A DNA stretch of 64,000 bases, from NCBI RefSeq assembly GCF_014926405.1, contig NZ_JACXXJ020000004.1:310001-374000 (forward strand), written 5' to 3'. The notes below the pieces were generated by a model that saw only the letters and a program-made list of their open reading frames with translations, did no database searches and was not told the origin of the DNA. Shown one piece after another: positions 9,659-19,104 of this stretch; the stretch's first letter is position 1; every line of letters starts with the position of its first letter. Both the position numbers and the translations under genes were made by a program. The stretch comes from Agrobacterium vitis (GTDB taxonomy: Bacteria > Pseudomonadota > Alphaproteobacteria > Rhizobiales > Rhizobiaceae).

Positions 9659-12600
9659 ATGCGTGCCTATCGAGACCGCCAGCGTAGCCTTGAACAGCTC
9701 TCGCGTCACATCGAAGTTTGGGCCGATGAACTGGAAGCGTATGAGCTACGCGAGCGCATACCACTTGGGGCTTTCCTCGCCAGCACGCCGGAAGGGCTGA
9801 CGACGCACATGGGTGTTGGTGACGCGTGGCCAAACCGCCATGGCATTCACACGTTTCTGCTGGAAGACGTAATTATGATACCAGAAGAACCCGGCGTGGA
9901 GCTGCGGCTTGATTTTGGTGGTGAAAGCCTTGTGCGCCTGATTGGTCTGGATGGCGAGATTCTTGAGAGTTTTGCAGCCAACCCCTGTCATCGCAGGTTT
10001 GATGTCCCCCGCGGCATCCCCTTCAAAATCAGAGCGGAATCCGCCGCGCGCAGTCTGTTTGGTGTGCCCAATCGCAACCCCATGCTCTCTATGGCCGAGA
10101 TTTATCGGTATTATCCCGAAATTCGCGCCTTGCGCCGTCGTCTGCTGATTTTGCGCAACACCGCCGATACAGTGAAGGACAAGGAGCTTGCCCGCACGCT
10201 CTATGAGGCGGCGGAAATTGCCCTTTCAGGCTTGCGGCTGCCAACAGCAACACAGGATGTCGGACCGCGTCTGGCCGGCCGCACCTGGGCGCGCGATATA
10301 TGGGAGCGCAGTTTTGAGCCCACCGACGCCCCGCAAGCCCTGACACAAGAAGTCCTCGCTTCTGTTGAGACAGCAACTGTCAGCCTTGATGCCATGCTGA
10401 CCGAGCTTCGAAACACCTACCCGAAACAGGGACGCGTGCTGGTGACCGGTCATGCCCATATTGATTACGCCTGGCTTTGGCCGCAGCCGGAAACTGTGCG
10501 AAAGATCGTGAGAACCTTCAACAGTGTCAACGCATTGCTCAAGCGCCACGATGATTTTCGTTTTCTGCAATCGTCCTCCCTTTACTATCAGCATGTTGAG
10601 CAAGAAGACCCGGCGCTGTTTGAAGAGATCAAGCAGCGGGTCTCGGAAGGTCGCTGGGAAGTCATCGGCGGCATGCTGGTGGAGTGTGATACCAACATGC
10701 CCTCGGCAGAGGCCTTTTTGCGGCAGTTTCTGCATGGGCAGCGCTATTTTCAAAAACACTTCGGCATCACCAGCCGCACGGCGTGGTTGCCCGATACGTT
10801 TGGCTTTACGGCCGCCATGCCGCAGATCATGCGGCACGCGGGCATCGACACATTGGTGACAATTAAAGTGTCGTGGAATGAAACCAACAGCCTGCCAGAC
10901 AATCTTTTCCGCTGGCAGGGCAATGATGGTTCGCGAGTGCTGGTTCACACTTTCGACGCCTATGACAATGACGGTTACAATATGCTGATGACGCCCGCAG
11001 CCCTCTGTGAAGTATGGGGCAAGCATGCCGCCAAGGATATGACGGACACGGTCATTGCCTCCTACGGCTGGGGCGATGGCGGCGGTGGCCCGGACCCGGA
11101 CCAGATCGAAACCCTGCCACTTCTCAATCTGATGCCTGCCATTCCAACCGTCGAACATGGAGCCATAGAGCCACATATTCAGGCCTTGGCAAGTGATCTT
11201 GAAGCGGCTGCCCTGCCCGTCTGGCGTGGCGAGCTTTATCTGGAATACCACCGGGCAACATTGACCACGCAGGCGCGCACCAAGCAACTCAACCGACAGG
11301 CAGAAGCCGCTCTGGTGACTGCGGAAGCCCTCTCCGTACTCGATGCCTTAGAAGGCGGAGCGCCTGCGAAGAACAACCTGAAACCTCAATGGGAATTGCT
11401 ACTTCGAAACCAGTTTCACGACATTTTGCCAGGTTCTTCCATCCGCGAGGTCTATCAGCAAACCGAGCCAGAGCTGGAGGGCGTCATCGATGATGCAACA
11501 ACCCTGATCCAGACCCGCCTGCAGGCCATTGCGGCACGCCATAGCGGTGACCTCGAAGGATTGCTGGTGGCCAACCTGTCAGGCTCCCCAAAAACCGCAT
11601 TCCAGATTGAAAGCGCAAGCCCCCTGCCCGCCGCCTTGCAAGCGCAAGAGCTGAACGGGCGCTATGTTGCGGCCATTGAGCGTAATCTGAAGCCACTCAG
11701 TCTAGGTTTTGTCAGCAGTTCAAGCCAGCGCCGTGTAACAACGGACGGCAAAACCATGGAAAATGATTTTGTACGGCTAACGCTGGATGAAGCAGGCCGA
11801 ATGATCAGCCTGATCGACAAGAGATCAGACCGTGAGCTGATGGACGGCCCCGGCAACCAATTGCTGCTGTATCGCAATGATCTGCCGCGCAATTTCGACG
11901 CCTGGGACATTGAGCCCGGCTTTGAGCTTGGTGAAGAGGAATGGCTGTCGCTTGAAACGCTGGAGGTGACGGCCAATGGCCCGCATCTGGCAGAAATCAC
12001 TATCACCAGACGCTTTTCAGCCAGCACGATCCAGCAAAAAATCCGGCTGTGGTCCAACAGTCCACGGGTGGAATTCGTCACTGATCTCGATTGGCACGAC
12101 CGGCGTACCTATCTGCGTGCAGCCTTCCCCGTAACCGTGCTGGCAGAGGACGCGGTGTTCGATCAGGCCATTGGCATTACCCGCCGACCCACGCATGACA
12201 ATACCAGCTGGCAGAAAGCCCAGTTCGAATCCTGCGGCCATCGCTTTGTTTCACTCTCGGAAACAGACTGGGGTGCTGCCCTGCTCTCGGCTGACAAATA
12301 TGGCTTTTCTGCCAAGGACAACCGGCTAACTTTGAGCCTTGTTCGTGGCCCAATGTTTCCCGATATGTTGGCCGACGAGGGCAATCACCATTTCGTTTAC
12401 GCCCTTTTGCCGCATGATGGTCGCTGGTGGAGCGAAGAGGTTCAGGCGGAGGCTGATCTCGTCAATGCGGGCCTGCATTTCACGCCAGCCACCACCGCTG
12501 AAAACTACGATATCGCGCCTATCGGTTTTTCAGGTCAAAATGTCCGCCTGCATGCCCTCAAGCCTGCGGAAAAAGGGGAAGGACATGTCCTGCGCCTGTC

Positions 12601-12745
12601 GGAGTCAGCCGGTCGTCGCGGGGTGTTTCGTTTGACACTGCCAGACGGCCGCAAACCAACTCAAATCAACGCCATCGAGGTGCCGCTTGATGACCTGGAT
12701 GATCCCTTAAGCCGTCCTTTCGGTCTCGCAAGCTTCCTCTTTTGA
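9659..12745 (+). CDS. GH38 alpha-mannosidase
   Basis: A 1028-residue enzyme of the cytoplasmic GH38 class, with no signal peptide. The zinc-binding motif GHAHIDYAWLWP lies at about residues 262-273. The nucleophile motif WLPDTFGF has the catalytic aspartate at about residue 379. The mannosidase middle domain and C-terminal beta-sandwich follow. I prefer the ATG at 9659, preceded by GGGAG at 9648-9652, over the in-frame ATG at 9620. It hydrolyses alpha-mannosides, retaining the anomeric configuration. Being divergent from the ABC importer, it probably processes an imported mannose-containing oligosaccharide. Confidence 0.93.
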   Translation: MRAYRDRQRSLEQLSRHIEVWADELEAYELRERIPLGAFLASTPEGLTTHMGVGDAWPNRHGIHTFLLEDVIMIPEEPGVELRLDFGGESLVRLIGLDGEILESFAANPCHRRFDVPRGIPFKIRAESAARSLFGVPNRNPMLSMAEIYRYYPEIRALRRRLLILRNTADTVKDKELARTLYEAAEIALSGLRLPTATQDVGPRLAGRTWARDIWERSFEPTDAPQALTQEVLASVETATVSLDAMLTELRNTYPKQGRVLVTGHAHIDYAWLWPQPETVRKIVRTFNSVNALLKRHDDFRFLQSSSLYYQHVEQEDPALFEEIKQRVSEGRWEVIGGMLVECDTNMPSAEAFLRQFLHGQRYFQKHFGITSRTAWLPDTFGFTAAMPQIMRHAGIDTLVTIKVSWNETNSLPDNLFRWQGNDGSRVLVHTFDAYDNDGYNMLMTPAALCEVWGKHAAKDMTDTVIASYGWGDGGGGPDPDQIETLPLLNLMPAIPTVEHGAIEPHIQALASDLEAAALPVWRGELYLEYHRATLTTQARTKQLNRQAEAALVTAEALSVLDALEGGAPAKNNLKPQWELLLRNQFHDILPGSSIREVYQQTEPELEGVIDDATTLIQTRLQAIAARHSGDLEGLLVANLSGSPKTAFQIESASPLPAALQAQELNGRYVAAIERNLKPLSLGFVSSSSQRRVTTDGKTMENDFVRLTLDEAGRMISLIDKRSDRELMDGPGNQLLLYRNDLPRNFDAWDIEPGFELGEEEWLSLETLEVTANGPHLAEITITRRFSASTIQQKIRLWSNSPRVEFVTDLDWHDRRTYLRAAFPVTVLAEDAVFDQAIGITRRPTHDNTSWQKAQFESCGHRFVSLSETDWGAALLSADKYGFSAKDNRLTLSLVRGPMFPDMLADEGNHHFVYALLPHDGRWWSEEVQAEADLVNAGLHFTPATTAENYDIAPIGFSGQNVRLHALKPAEKGEGHVLRLSESAGRRGVFRLTLPDGRKPTQINAIEVPLDDLDDPLSRPFGLASFLF

Positions 12746-13680
12746 AGATGAGAGAACTGTAAGCTGGACATGCGGCAAAGAGCTGGTTGATCTTGCGTCA
12801 TTCTCGCAGAAACCCTGCAAAGGCTTCAGGAAATTAGCTCTTTGGCCAGGCAGCTGATACACCTTTGCTTATGGGCTACCCGCAAACCCGTCTTTGAGAT
12901 AGCGGCCTGAAATTAGGAGAGCTTGTATTGGGGTGGAAAACATCGAAGATCGAATATGTAAACGGCTACAAGATTGTGGAGGTCGATGGGCCGTCGTTCA
13001 AAGTCTTTAAGGGCGACCAGCAACTCGGGGATGATTTCCCCTATTCCGGTGAAGCTGCTGCTCACGCGAGGTCCTTGCCAAAACTGAATAGTTCGCAGGG
13101 TTAAGCACATCATAGGCGAAAAACTTCGCATCAGTCGGCAATATCCCTATGTCCTATTTTGATTTCCCGAGATCTCCGCAGGTCTGATCCTCAGAGATCT
13201 CGGTTCAGATTGTGTGTCATCGCGGTTTATTGATTGCGGAAATAGAAATGTTGGTTGTGATCTCGACCAATTGCCGAGAAGAAGGTGCCAGTGCATCGTG
13301 AGTATCGTGTCGATGAGATTCAGGGGGTATTCCTTTGTCTTACAGCGCGTTGCGAAAACAAAATACGGTAGAATTCAAAACACCTGAATCAATAGTCCTG
13401 AGCCTGGCGAGACACCCCCTCCATTTCGGTGCCGACCACCGACCGCTTCTTTGTTTTGATATCTCTTTATGCTGATGCGTTCGCTATGCGAGCGGGATGG
13501 CCTCTGCGAATTTTTTGCATGACCTAATGTTATATTATTTGCGCATGAAACAATCTTATGACCGATGAAACGCGCATATCATTGATACGCTGCATGGGTT
13601 TGGCTGTCTGGAGGAGGCCCCCGCGCGCCCGTTGTCGAAAACATGGCACGGGAAGTGTTGGTTAGCAAAAGGAGATTGCC
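12746..13680. other. 935-base intergenic region with one small gene
   Basis: Apart from the small gene at 12928-13104 I see no coding sequence. From 13105 onward there is one clear stem-loop: 10-bp arms CCGAGATCTC (13167-13176) and GAGATCTCGG (13194-13203) with a 17-base loop. The last 150 bases before the dioxygenase gene presumably hold its promoter and LysR-type control sites. Confidence 0.45.
12928..13104 (+). CDS. Small hypothetical protein (58 aa, TTG start)
   Basis: An open frame starts at TTG 12928-12930, preceded by AGGAG at 12915-12919, and ends at TAA 13102-13104. The product contains SKIEYVNGYKIVEVDG followed by a charged FKVFKGDQQLGDDFPYSG region and is mostly polar, with no membrane segment. 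The frame has protein-like codon use and composition, with a good ribosome-binding site, whereas the overlapping frames do not. I do not recognise a family. No neighbour shares its strand closely enough to argue for an operon. Confidence 0.5.
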   Translation: MGWKTSKIEYVNGYKIVEVDGPSFKVFKGDQQLGDDFPYSGEAAAHARSLPKLNSSQG

Positions 13681-14517
13681 GTGAACTACTTCGTGGAGGA
13701 GGATTCGGTCGCTATCGTCAACGCCCGCATGGGTAACGATACGAACCCGAGGTTGGCTGAAATCATGTCGGCGCTGGTCAAGCATCTGCATGCCTTCGTC
13801 AAGGAAACCCGGTTGACCTCAGAGGAGTGGGAGATTGCCATTGGCTTTCTAACCAAGACCGGCCAGATCTGTACACAAGAGCGGCAGGAGTTTATTTTAC
13901 TGTCCGATGTGCTGGGCTGCTCCATGCTGGTGGATGCCATCACCAATCGCCGTCCCAAAGGCGCCACGGAAAGCACGGTGCTTGGCCCATTCCACGTTGA
14001 AAACGCCCCTATTCGCGACCATGGCACTGTGATCAGTCTGGATGGCAAGGGTGAGAGCTGCCTGTTTGAAGGCCGCATTCTCGACCTTGATCACCAACCG
14101 ATTGGGGGTGCGTGTGTTGATGTCTGGTCGGATAACGCCGATGGCTTCTATGACGTCCAGCAGCCCGATATCCAGCCGAAATGGAACAATCGTGGCCGGT
14201 TCATCACAGGGGCCGATGGCAGCTATCGCTTTGTGGGCATCCGGCCGGTGAGTTACCCGATCCCTGATGACGGGCCGGTTGGCGCGCTGCTTGAACACCT
14301 TGGCCGTCATCCCTGGCGGCCCGCGCATATGCATTACATGATCAGCGCACCCGGCTTTCGCAAGCTGGTCACCCATACCTTTGTCGGCGGCGATGAATAT
14401 CTTTCCTCCGATGCGGTGTTCGGGGTGAAGGAAACGCTCGTTGCACCCTATGAGCGACTTCAGGATGCCGCAACCCTGTGGCGATCACCTTTTGACTTCG
14501 TGCTAACACCAGAATGA
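13681..14517 (+). CDS. Hydroxyquinol (1,2,4-benzenetriol) 1,2-dioxygenase
   Basis: A 278-residue intradiol dioxygenase, normal length for the family. An N-terminal helical dimerisation domain (about residues 20-95) is followed by the catalytic beta-sandwich. Iron(III) ligands are visible as Tyr157 (FYDVQ), Tyr192 (SYPIP), His216 and His218 (RPAHMHYM). The family ortho-cleaves hydroxyquinol to maleylacetate. The maleylacetate reductase two genes downstream supports this assignment over catechol dioxygenase. The start is GTG at 13681 with AAGGAGA seven bases upstream. Confidence 0.93.
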   Translation: MNYFVEEDSVAIVNARMGNDTNPRLAEIMSALVKHLHAFVKETRLTSEEWEIAIGFLTKTGQICTQERQEFILLSDVLGCSMLVDAITNRRPKGATESTVLGPFHVENAPIRDHGTVISLDGKGESCLFEGRILDLDHQPIGGACVDVWSDNADGFYDVQQPDIQPKWNNRGRFITGADGSYRFVGIRPVSYPIPDDGPVGALLEHLGRHPWRPAHMHYMISAPGFRKLVTHTFVGGDEYLSSDAVFGVKETLVAPYERLQDAATLWRSPFDFVLTPE

Positions 14518-14530
14518 AAGTGAGCCGGCG

Positions 14531-14863
14531 GTGCCAAACCTGAAGATATATGTCGACGAAACCATTTTCGAGGCATCCCGCGCCAGTCTTCACGAGGCGC
14601 TGCCGCGGATCCGGGATCTGCTGTGCGAGGCTTTTCAGGTCGCGCCATCGGCCTGCCAACTGGCCGTCATCCCGGTTGTTGGATTGCCAGACCAGCCTCA
14701 ACTCAATATCGAACTGCTGATCCTGCCGCATGCCAAGCGCACCGAAACTGTCATTCGGGCAGCGGCAGAAAAGCTACGTGATCTACTGAATACGGTCACA
14801 GGCGCGCATGGTGCGGTGCGCATCGCTCACCTAGACCCTGTGACCTATGTCGCATTAAAATAG
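14531..14863 (+). CDS. Small tautomerase-like protein in the hydroxyquinol operon
   Basis: A 110-residue protein starting at GTG 14531, 13 bases after the dioxygenase stop. It begins Met-Pro (MPNLKIYVDETIF), so processing would expose an N-terminal proline, the catalytic base of the tautomerase superfamily. The beta-strand/helix pattern (LKIYVDE, then a helix ASLHEALPRIRDLLCEAF) also fits one 4-oxalocrotonate-tautomerase or CHMI-like unit. I infer a role in isomerising the maleylacetate enol or a related ring-fission product. The family call is tentative and an accessory protein of unknown function is possible. Confidence 0.5.
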   Translation: MPNLKIYVDETIFEASRASLHEALPRIRDLLCEAFQVAPSACQLAVIPVVGLPDQPQLNIELLILPHAKRTETVIRAAAEKLRDLLNTVTGAHGAVRIAHLDPVTYVALK

Positions 14864-14873
14864 CGGCACGCGC

Positions 14874-15824
14874 TTAACCGCGACGGCGGGTTACTTGCTG
14901 CTCATGCTCCATGCGAGTGCTGAGATGTTTGAACTTTTCAGTCACAAACGCGACAAACCGCTCCAGCGCTGGCGGCGGCATCCGCTCCGTGGCTGTCAGC
15001 AATCCCAGTTGGCGATCAGGGTGCTCAATGCGCAGCGGCAGCGCCTGGAGAGGGATAACCCGCTGGTGGGTAAAAACAACCGAATAGGGCAGGACCGTCA
15101 GAGAATCTGACCCCAGCACGACGCTGAAAATAGACGCCAGCGTTCCGCCTGAAAAACTCACTTTGAAATCATCAAGCCCGATTGATTTCAAAGATCGTTG
15201 CAAATCGCGAAACAGCGGGCTGTCGGGCGGTGGCGCAATCCAGGAATAGGGTTCGATGTCCGCCAGCGTAATCGCACCGCGCCGCGCCAATGGGTGTGTG
15301 GCACTGCCAACAATAACGTTGCGGCCAGCCAATAAGGGTGTGAACTGCATGTCAGCCGGGATCATATTGGCGTGCATGGGGAGGATAGCGAGGTCAAGCG
15401 CACCGCTGCGCAGGCCGACAGAAAGATCCTCGAAATAGCCATAGGTCTGGGTGATTTGCACATCGGAATGGCGGTTTTGAAATTCCGCCACCATGCCAGC
15501 AACGACGCCATCGAAGAAAATTGGCGTTCCGCCCAGACGCAATCGGCCCGCCTGCCCCTGACGATAGCGCTGCACCAGACGGCTGGCCTCAAGGTTTTGA
15601 GTTCTAATTTTGGCCCCGAGCCGCGCAAGCTGATTGCCAAGCTCCGTCGGGCGCAGAGGCCGACGCCCGGCCTCAAACAGCGGCGTGCCAATCCGCTCCT
15701 CCAAAAGCGCCATGGTGCGCGATACTGATGGCTGCGATTTACCAAGCGCTTCAGCGCCCTCCGTCAGGCCGCCCTTTTCGACGATGACCGCCAGGATTTC
15801 GAGATGCTCACTGTCTATCTTCAT
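14874..15824 (-). CDS. LysR family transcriptional regulator
   Basis: A 316-residue regulator. The N-terminal helix-turn-helix spans about residues 5-60 (LTEGAEALGKSQPSVSRTMALLEERIGTPLF). The inducer-binding domain starts near residue 90 (GRLRLGGTPIF). It lies inside the hydroxyquinol cluster, convergent to the tautomerase-like gene and divergent from maleylacetate reductase with a 102-base gap. This is the usual arrangement for a LysR activator of a ring-cleavage pathway, which would respond to a pathway intermediate. Confidence 0.92.
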   Translation of the reverse strand: MKIDSEHLEILAVIVEKGGLTEGAEALGKSQPSVSRTMALLEERIGTPLFEAGRRPLRPTELGNQLARLGAKIRTQNLEASRLVQRYRQGQAGRLRLGGTPIFFDGVVAGMVAEFQNRHSDVQITQTYGYFEDLSVGLRSGALDLAILPMHANMIPADMQFTPLLAGRNVIVGSATHPLARRGAITLADIEPYSWIAPPPDSPLFRDLQRSLKSIGLDDFKVSFSGGTLASIFSVVLGSDSLTVLPYSVVFTHQRVIPLQALPLRIEHPDRQLGLLTATERMPPPALERFVAFVTEKFKHLSTRMEHEQQVTRRRG

Positions 15825-15926
15825 AACAAAAGATTATATTATATCGCCACCTTCCGATCAATATCCGCGTTTCGCTGATCTATTGTCGCCTTCATAGGAG
15901 CCAGATGGTCGGCAGGAGGAAGCCCC

Positions 15927-17000
15927 ATGTCATATTTCCGCGAAGAGTTTGCGTCGACCTGGCCGGCATTGCGTGTGCGTTTCGGCGTTGGTGTGCGTCA
16001 CGATCTGGTCGCAGAGATCACACGGTTAGAATGCCATCGCGCCCTGATCCTGACAACGCCCGAGCAGGCGCATGTCGCGCAAGAGTTTGCGGCCCTGTGT
16101 GGCGACCACGCCGCAGGCATTTTCACCCGTGCCCGGATGCACACACCTGTGGACATATCGGAGGAAGCAACGGCTTATGCCCGCGACATTAGTGCAGATT
16201 GTCTGGTCGCCATTGGTGGCGGCTCCACAACCGGACTTGGCAAGGCCATTGCTTTGCGCACTGATCTGCCACAAATCGTTGTTCCAACGACCTATGCGGG
16301 CAGCGAAGCAACCGCCATTCTCGGACAGACGGAAAATGGCGTTAAAACCACATTGACCAGCGCCAAGATTCAGCCCGAAGTTATTCTCTATGATGCAGAA
16401 CTGGTGCGCAGCCTGCCCGTTGGCATGACCGTGACCAGCGCGTTGAATGCGATGGCCCATGCTGCCGAAGGCCTTTATGCGCAAAACCGTACCCCCTTGA
16501 CCACGCTGATGGCGCTTGAAGGGCTGCGCGCCTTTCGCGATGCCCTGCCCCGGGTTCTGGAAGATCCGTCCGATCTCAAGGCGCGTGGTGAAACGCTCTA
16601 TGGCGCATGGTTGTGCGGAACGGTGCTGGGCCAGGTCGGTATGGCGCTGCATCACAAGCTCTGCCACACGCTGGGTGGTAGCTTTGATTTGCCGCATGCT
16701 GAAACGCACGCCGTGATCTTGCCGCATGCAATCGCCTACAACAGCGTCGCCGCGCGCGATGAATTGCGCCCATTGGCTGAGCTGTTCGGGGGGCAAGAGC
16801 CAGGAGCCGAGCTTTATGACTTTGCCCGCACATCGCATGCTCCGATGGCTCTGAAAGACCTTGGATTGAAGGAGAGCGACCTTGATCGGGCAGCCGATCT
16901 TGCAGTGCAAAATCCATACTGGAATCCGCGTCCTGTGGAGCGGGACACGATAAGGCGGCTTTTGCAAGCGGCATGGGCCGGAGAGCCGCCGGTCGCCTGA
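15927..17000 (+). CDS. Maleylacetate reductase
   Basis: A 357-residue iron-alcohol-dehydrogenase-fold enzyme. The nucleotide-binding motif GGGSTTGLGKAIA lies at about residues 96-108 and VPTTYAGSEATAI at 117-129. The histidine-rich region HHKLCHTLGGSFDLPHAETH spans about 239-258. The family reduces maleylacetate to 3-oxoadipate with NAD(P)H, the step after hydroxyquinol cleavage. The start is ATG 15927 with AGGAGGA upstream. It is 28 bases before the hydroxylase gene and probably in one operon with it. Confidence 0.93.
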   Translation: MSYFREEFASTWPALRVRFGVGVRHDLVAEITRLECHRALILTTPEQAHVAQEFAALCGDHAAGIFTRARMHTPVDISEEATAYARDISADCLVAIGGGSTTGLGKAIALRTDLPQIVVPTTYAGSEATAILGQTENGVKTTLTSAKIQPEVILYDAELVRSLPVGMTVTSALNAMAHAAEGLYAQNRTPLTTLMALEGLRAFRDALPRVLEDPSDLKARGETLYGAWLCGTVLGQVGMALHHKLCHTLGGSFDLPHAETHAVILPHAIAYNSVAARDELRPLAELFGGQEPGAELYDFARTSHAPMALKDLGLKESDLDRAADLAVQNPYWNPRPVERDTIRRLLQAAWAGEPPVA

Positions 17001-17028
17001 CAGAGTTGAAGAGGGAGGAAATTGACAA

Positions 17029-18786
17029 ATGGCAGACATTACAACGGATGTGCTGATTATCGGCACTGGACCGGCAGGATCGGCAGCGGCAGCCCTGCTG
17101 TCGACCTACGGGATCAACAATATGGTCGTCAACCGCTATCGCTGGCTGGCCAATTCGCCACGCGCCCACATTACCAACCAGCGTGCCATGGAAGTGCTGC
17201 GCGATCTTGGTCGTGATGTCGAGAACGAGGCCTATCTGTTTGCGACGCATCAGGAGCTGATGGGCGAAAACATTTTCTGCGAAAGCCTGGCGGGTGAAGA
17301 AATTGGTCGCCTGAAAGCATGGGGCAATCATCCCCTGAGCAAGGCTGAACATCTGATGTCGTCTCCGACGAAGATGAATGACTTGCCGCAAACTTTCATG
17401 GAGCCTTTGCTGTTCAAGGCGGCTTGTTCGCGCGGAACTCAAGCGCGCATGTCCACCGAATATCTGCGCCACGAACAAAATGCCGAAGGCGTGTTGACCA
17501 CCTGCAAAGATCGGCTTACAGGGCATGAACTGACCATTCAGTCGAAATATCTGATCGGTGCCGATGGCGCAAAATCGCTGGTGGCTGAGCATGCTGGCCT
17601 GCCATTTGAAGGCAAAATGGGTGTCGGCGGCTCGATGAACATCCTGTTCAAGGCCGACCTTACCAAATATGTCGCGCATCGCCCTTCGGTTCTCTACTGG
17701 GTGATGCAGCCGGGTGCCGATGTCGGCGGCATTGGCATGGGGCTGGTGCGCATGGTGCGCCCTTGGAATGAATGGCTGATCGTCTGGGGCTATGACATCA
17801 ACGGGCCTGAACCGGAAGTGACAGAGGAACTTGCCACCGGCGTGGCACGGCAGCTGATTGGCGATCCTGATTTGAAAATTGAACTGTTGGCGGCCAACAC
17901 ATGGACCGTGAACAATTATTACGCCACCCGCACCTCCAATGGCCGCGTGTTCTGCGTTGGCGATGCCATCCACAGGCACCCGCCATCCAATGGTCTCGGC
18001 TCAAACACCTCGATTCAGGATTCCTTCAACCTTGCGTGGAAGCTTGCCATGGTTCTGAAGGGTCAGGCTGGCGAGGGCCTGCTGGACAGTTTCAACGTCG
18101 AACGCGCCCCAATCGCCAAGCAGATCGTTAGCCGCGCCAATCAGTCGATTGGCGAAACCGGACCGATTTTCGCAGCACTTGGCATGAGTGAAGGCGTCGA
18201 TCCAGAGCAGATGCAGAAAAATCTTGAAGCCCGCACGGATGGAACCGAGGCTGCCGAACAGCAACGCGAGGCCATTCGCAAGGCAATTGCCTTCAAGAAA
18301 TATGAGTTTGACGCCCATGGCATCGAAATGAACCAGCGTTATCGGTCCGATGCCATCGTCACCGACGGGCAAATCGAACCCGATTTCCTGCTGGATGCCG
18401 ACCTACATCACCAGCCAACCACCTGGCCGGGTGCACGCCTACCGCATGCGTGGCTCTACAAACACGTTGGGGGTGCCGAAGTATCCACCCTCGACCTGTG
18501 CGGCCATGGCAAATTCACGCTGCTGACGGGTCTGGGTGGAAAAGCCTGGGTTGACGCCGCAGCAGCGGTGGGCAGTGAACTGGGCATGGAAATCAGCGCG
18601 CATATGATCGGCCCGCGCCAAACCTATGTCGATCCCACCGGCGACTGGGCGCGGTTGAGCGAGATCCGCGACACCGGCTGCGTTCTTGTTCGGCCAGACC
18701 ACCATGTGTGCTGGCGCAGCACGGCAGCAAGCGGCACACCGGCGGACGACTTGCGCCGTGTGCTGCGGCAGATTTTGGCGCTCTAA
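17029..18786 (+). CDS. FAD-dependent phenol hydroxylase, TfdB-like
   Basis: A 585-residue class A flavoprotein monooxygenase. The FAD Rossmann motif is IIGTGPAGSAAAALL (about residues 10-24). The segment NSPRAHITNQRAMEVLRDLG (43-62) resembles chlorophenol hydroxylases of the TfdB type. LIGADGAKSLV lies at about 178-188 and the second FAD motif CVGDAIHRHPP at about 312-322. A thioredoxin-like C-terminal domain follows. Together with the adjacent dioxygenase and reductase it should hydroxylate a phenol, such as resorcinol or a substituted phenol, to hydroxyquinol using NAD(P)H. The exact phenol is unknown. Confidence 0.9.
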   Translation: MADITTDVLIIGTGPAGSAAAALLSTYGINNMVVNRYRWLANSPRAHITNQRAMEVLRDLGRDVENEAYLFATHQELMGENIFCESLAGEEIGRLKAWGNHPLSKAEHLMSSPTKMNDLPQTFMEPLLFKAACSRGTQARMSTEYLRHEQNAEGVLTTCKDRLTGHELTIQSKYLIGADGAKSLVAEHAGLPFEGKMGVGGSMNILFKADLTKYVAHRPSVLYWVMQPGADVGGIGMGLVRMVRPWNEWLIVWGYDINGPEPEVTEELATGVARQLIGDPDLKIELLAANTWTVNNYYATRTSNGRVFCVGDAIHRHPPSNGLGSNTSIQDSFNLAWKLAMVLKGQAGEGLLDSFNVERAPIAKQIVSRANQSIGETGPIFAALGMSEGVDPEQMQKNLEARTDGTEAAEQQREAIRKAIAFKKYEFDAHGIEMNQRYRSDAIVTDGQIEPDFLLDADLHHQPTTWPGARLPHAWLYKHVGGAEVSTLDLCGHGKFTLLTGLGGKAWVDAAAAVGSELGMEISAHMIGPRQTYVDPTGDWARLSEIRDTGCVLVRPDHHVCWRSTAASGTPADDLRRVLRQILAL

Positions 18787-18792
18787 GCCAGC

Positions 18793-18819
18793 AATGGCAC
18801 CGAGATGATCGGTGCCATT
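18793..18819 (+). terminator. Stem-loop after the hydroxylase gene
   Basis: A perfect 11-bp stem, AATGGCACCGA / TCGGTGCCATT, with loop GATGA starts 6 bases after the hydroxylase stop. No T-run follows, so it may be a weak or factor-dependent terminator or an mRNA 3'-end stabiliser. The 285 bases from here to the binding-protein gene show no gene and probably contain a separate promoter for the importer. Confidence 0.6.
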
Positions 18820-19104
18820 CGAATGCCAGTTCATAACCTGATGACATATTTACCGCGACGATTCAGATCAATTATGTGGTTTCTGGCTGTTAGCTTTTGA
18901 CCTGGGAAGACGGGAATTGGGGGAGGAGACCCATTTCGAAAGGTGCGTGTGCGTGATGCGCAGGATCGCTCAACAGCGATCAATGCACTTTTGACCAGAT
19001 TCCAGAGATGAAAGACGGGTGTGTGGCATTTAACGGTCGGCGGATGCGGGCTTTGATGCCGACGGCTACCGCATTCAGACAAAGCTCAACGCGCGGGGAG
19101 GCGC

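Noticed and set aside
13167..13203. 10-bp stem-loop considered as a terminator
   Set aside because: It has a 17-base loop and no T-run, and lies too far from any gene end to assign a direction.
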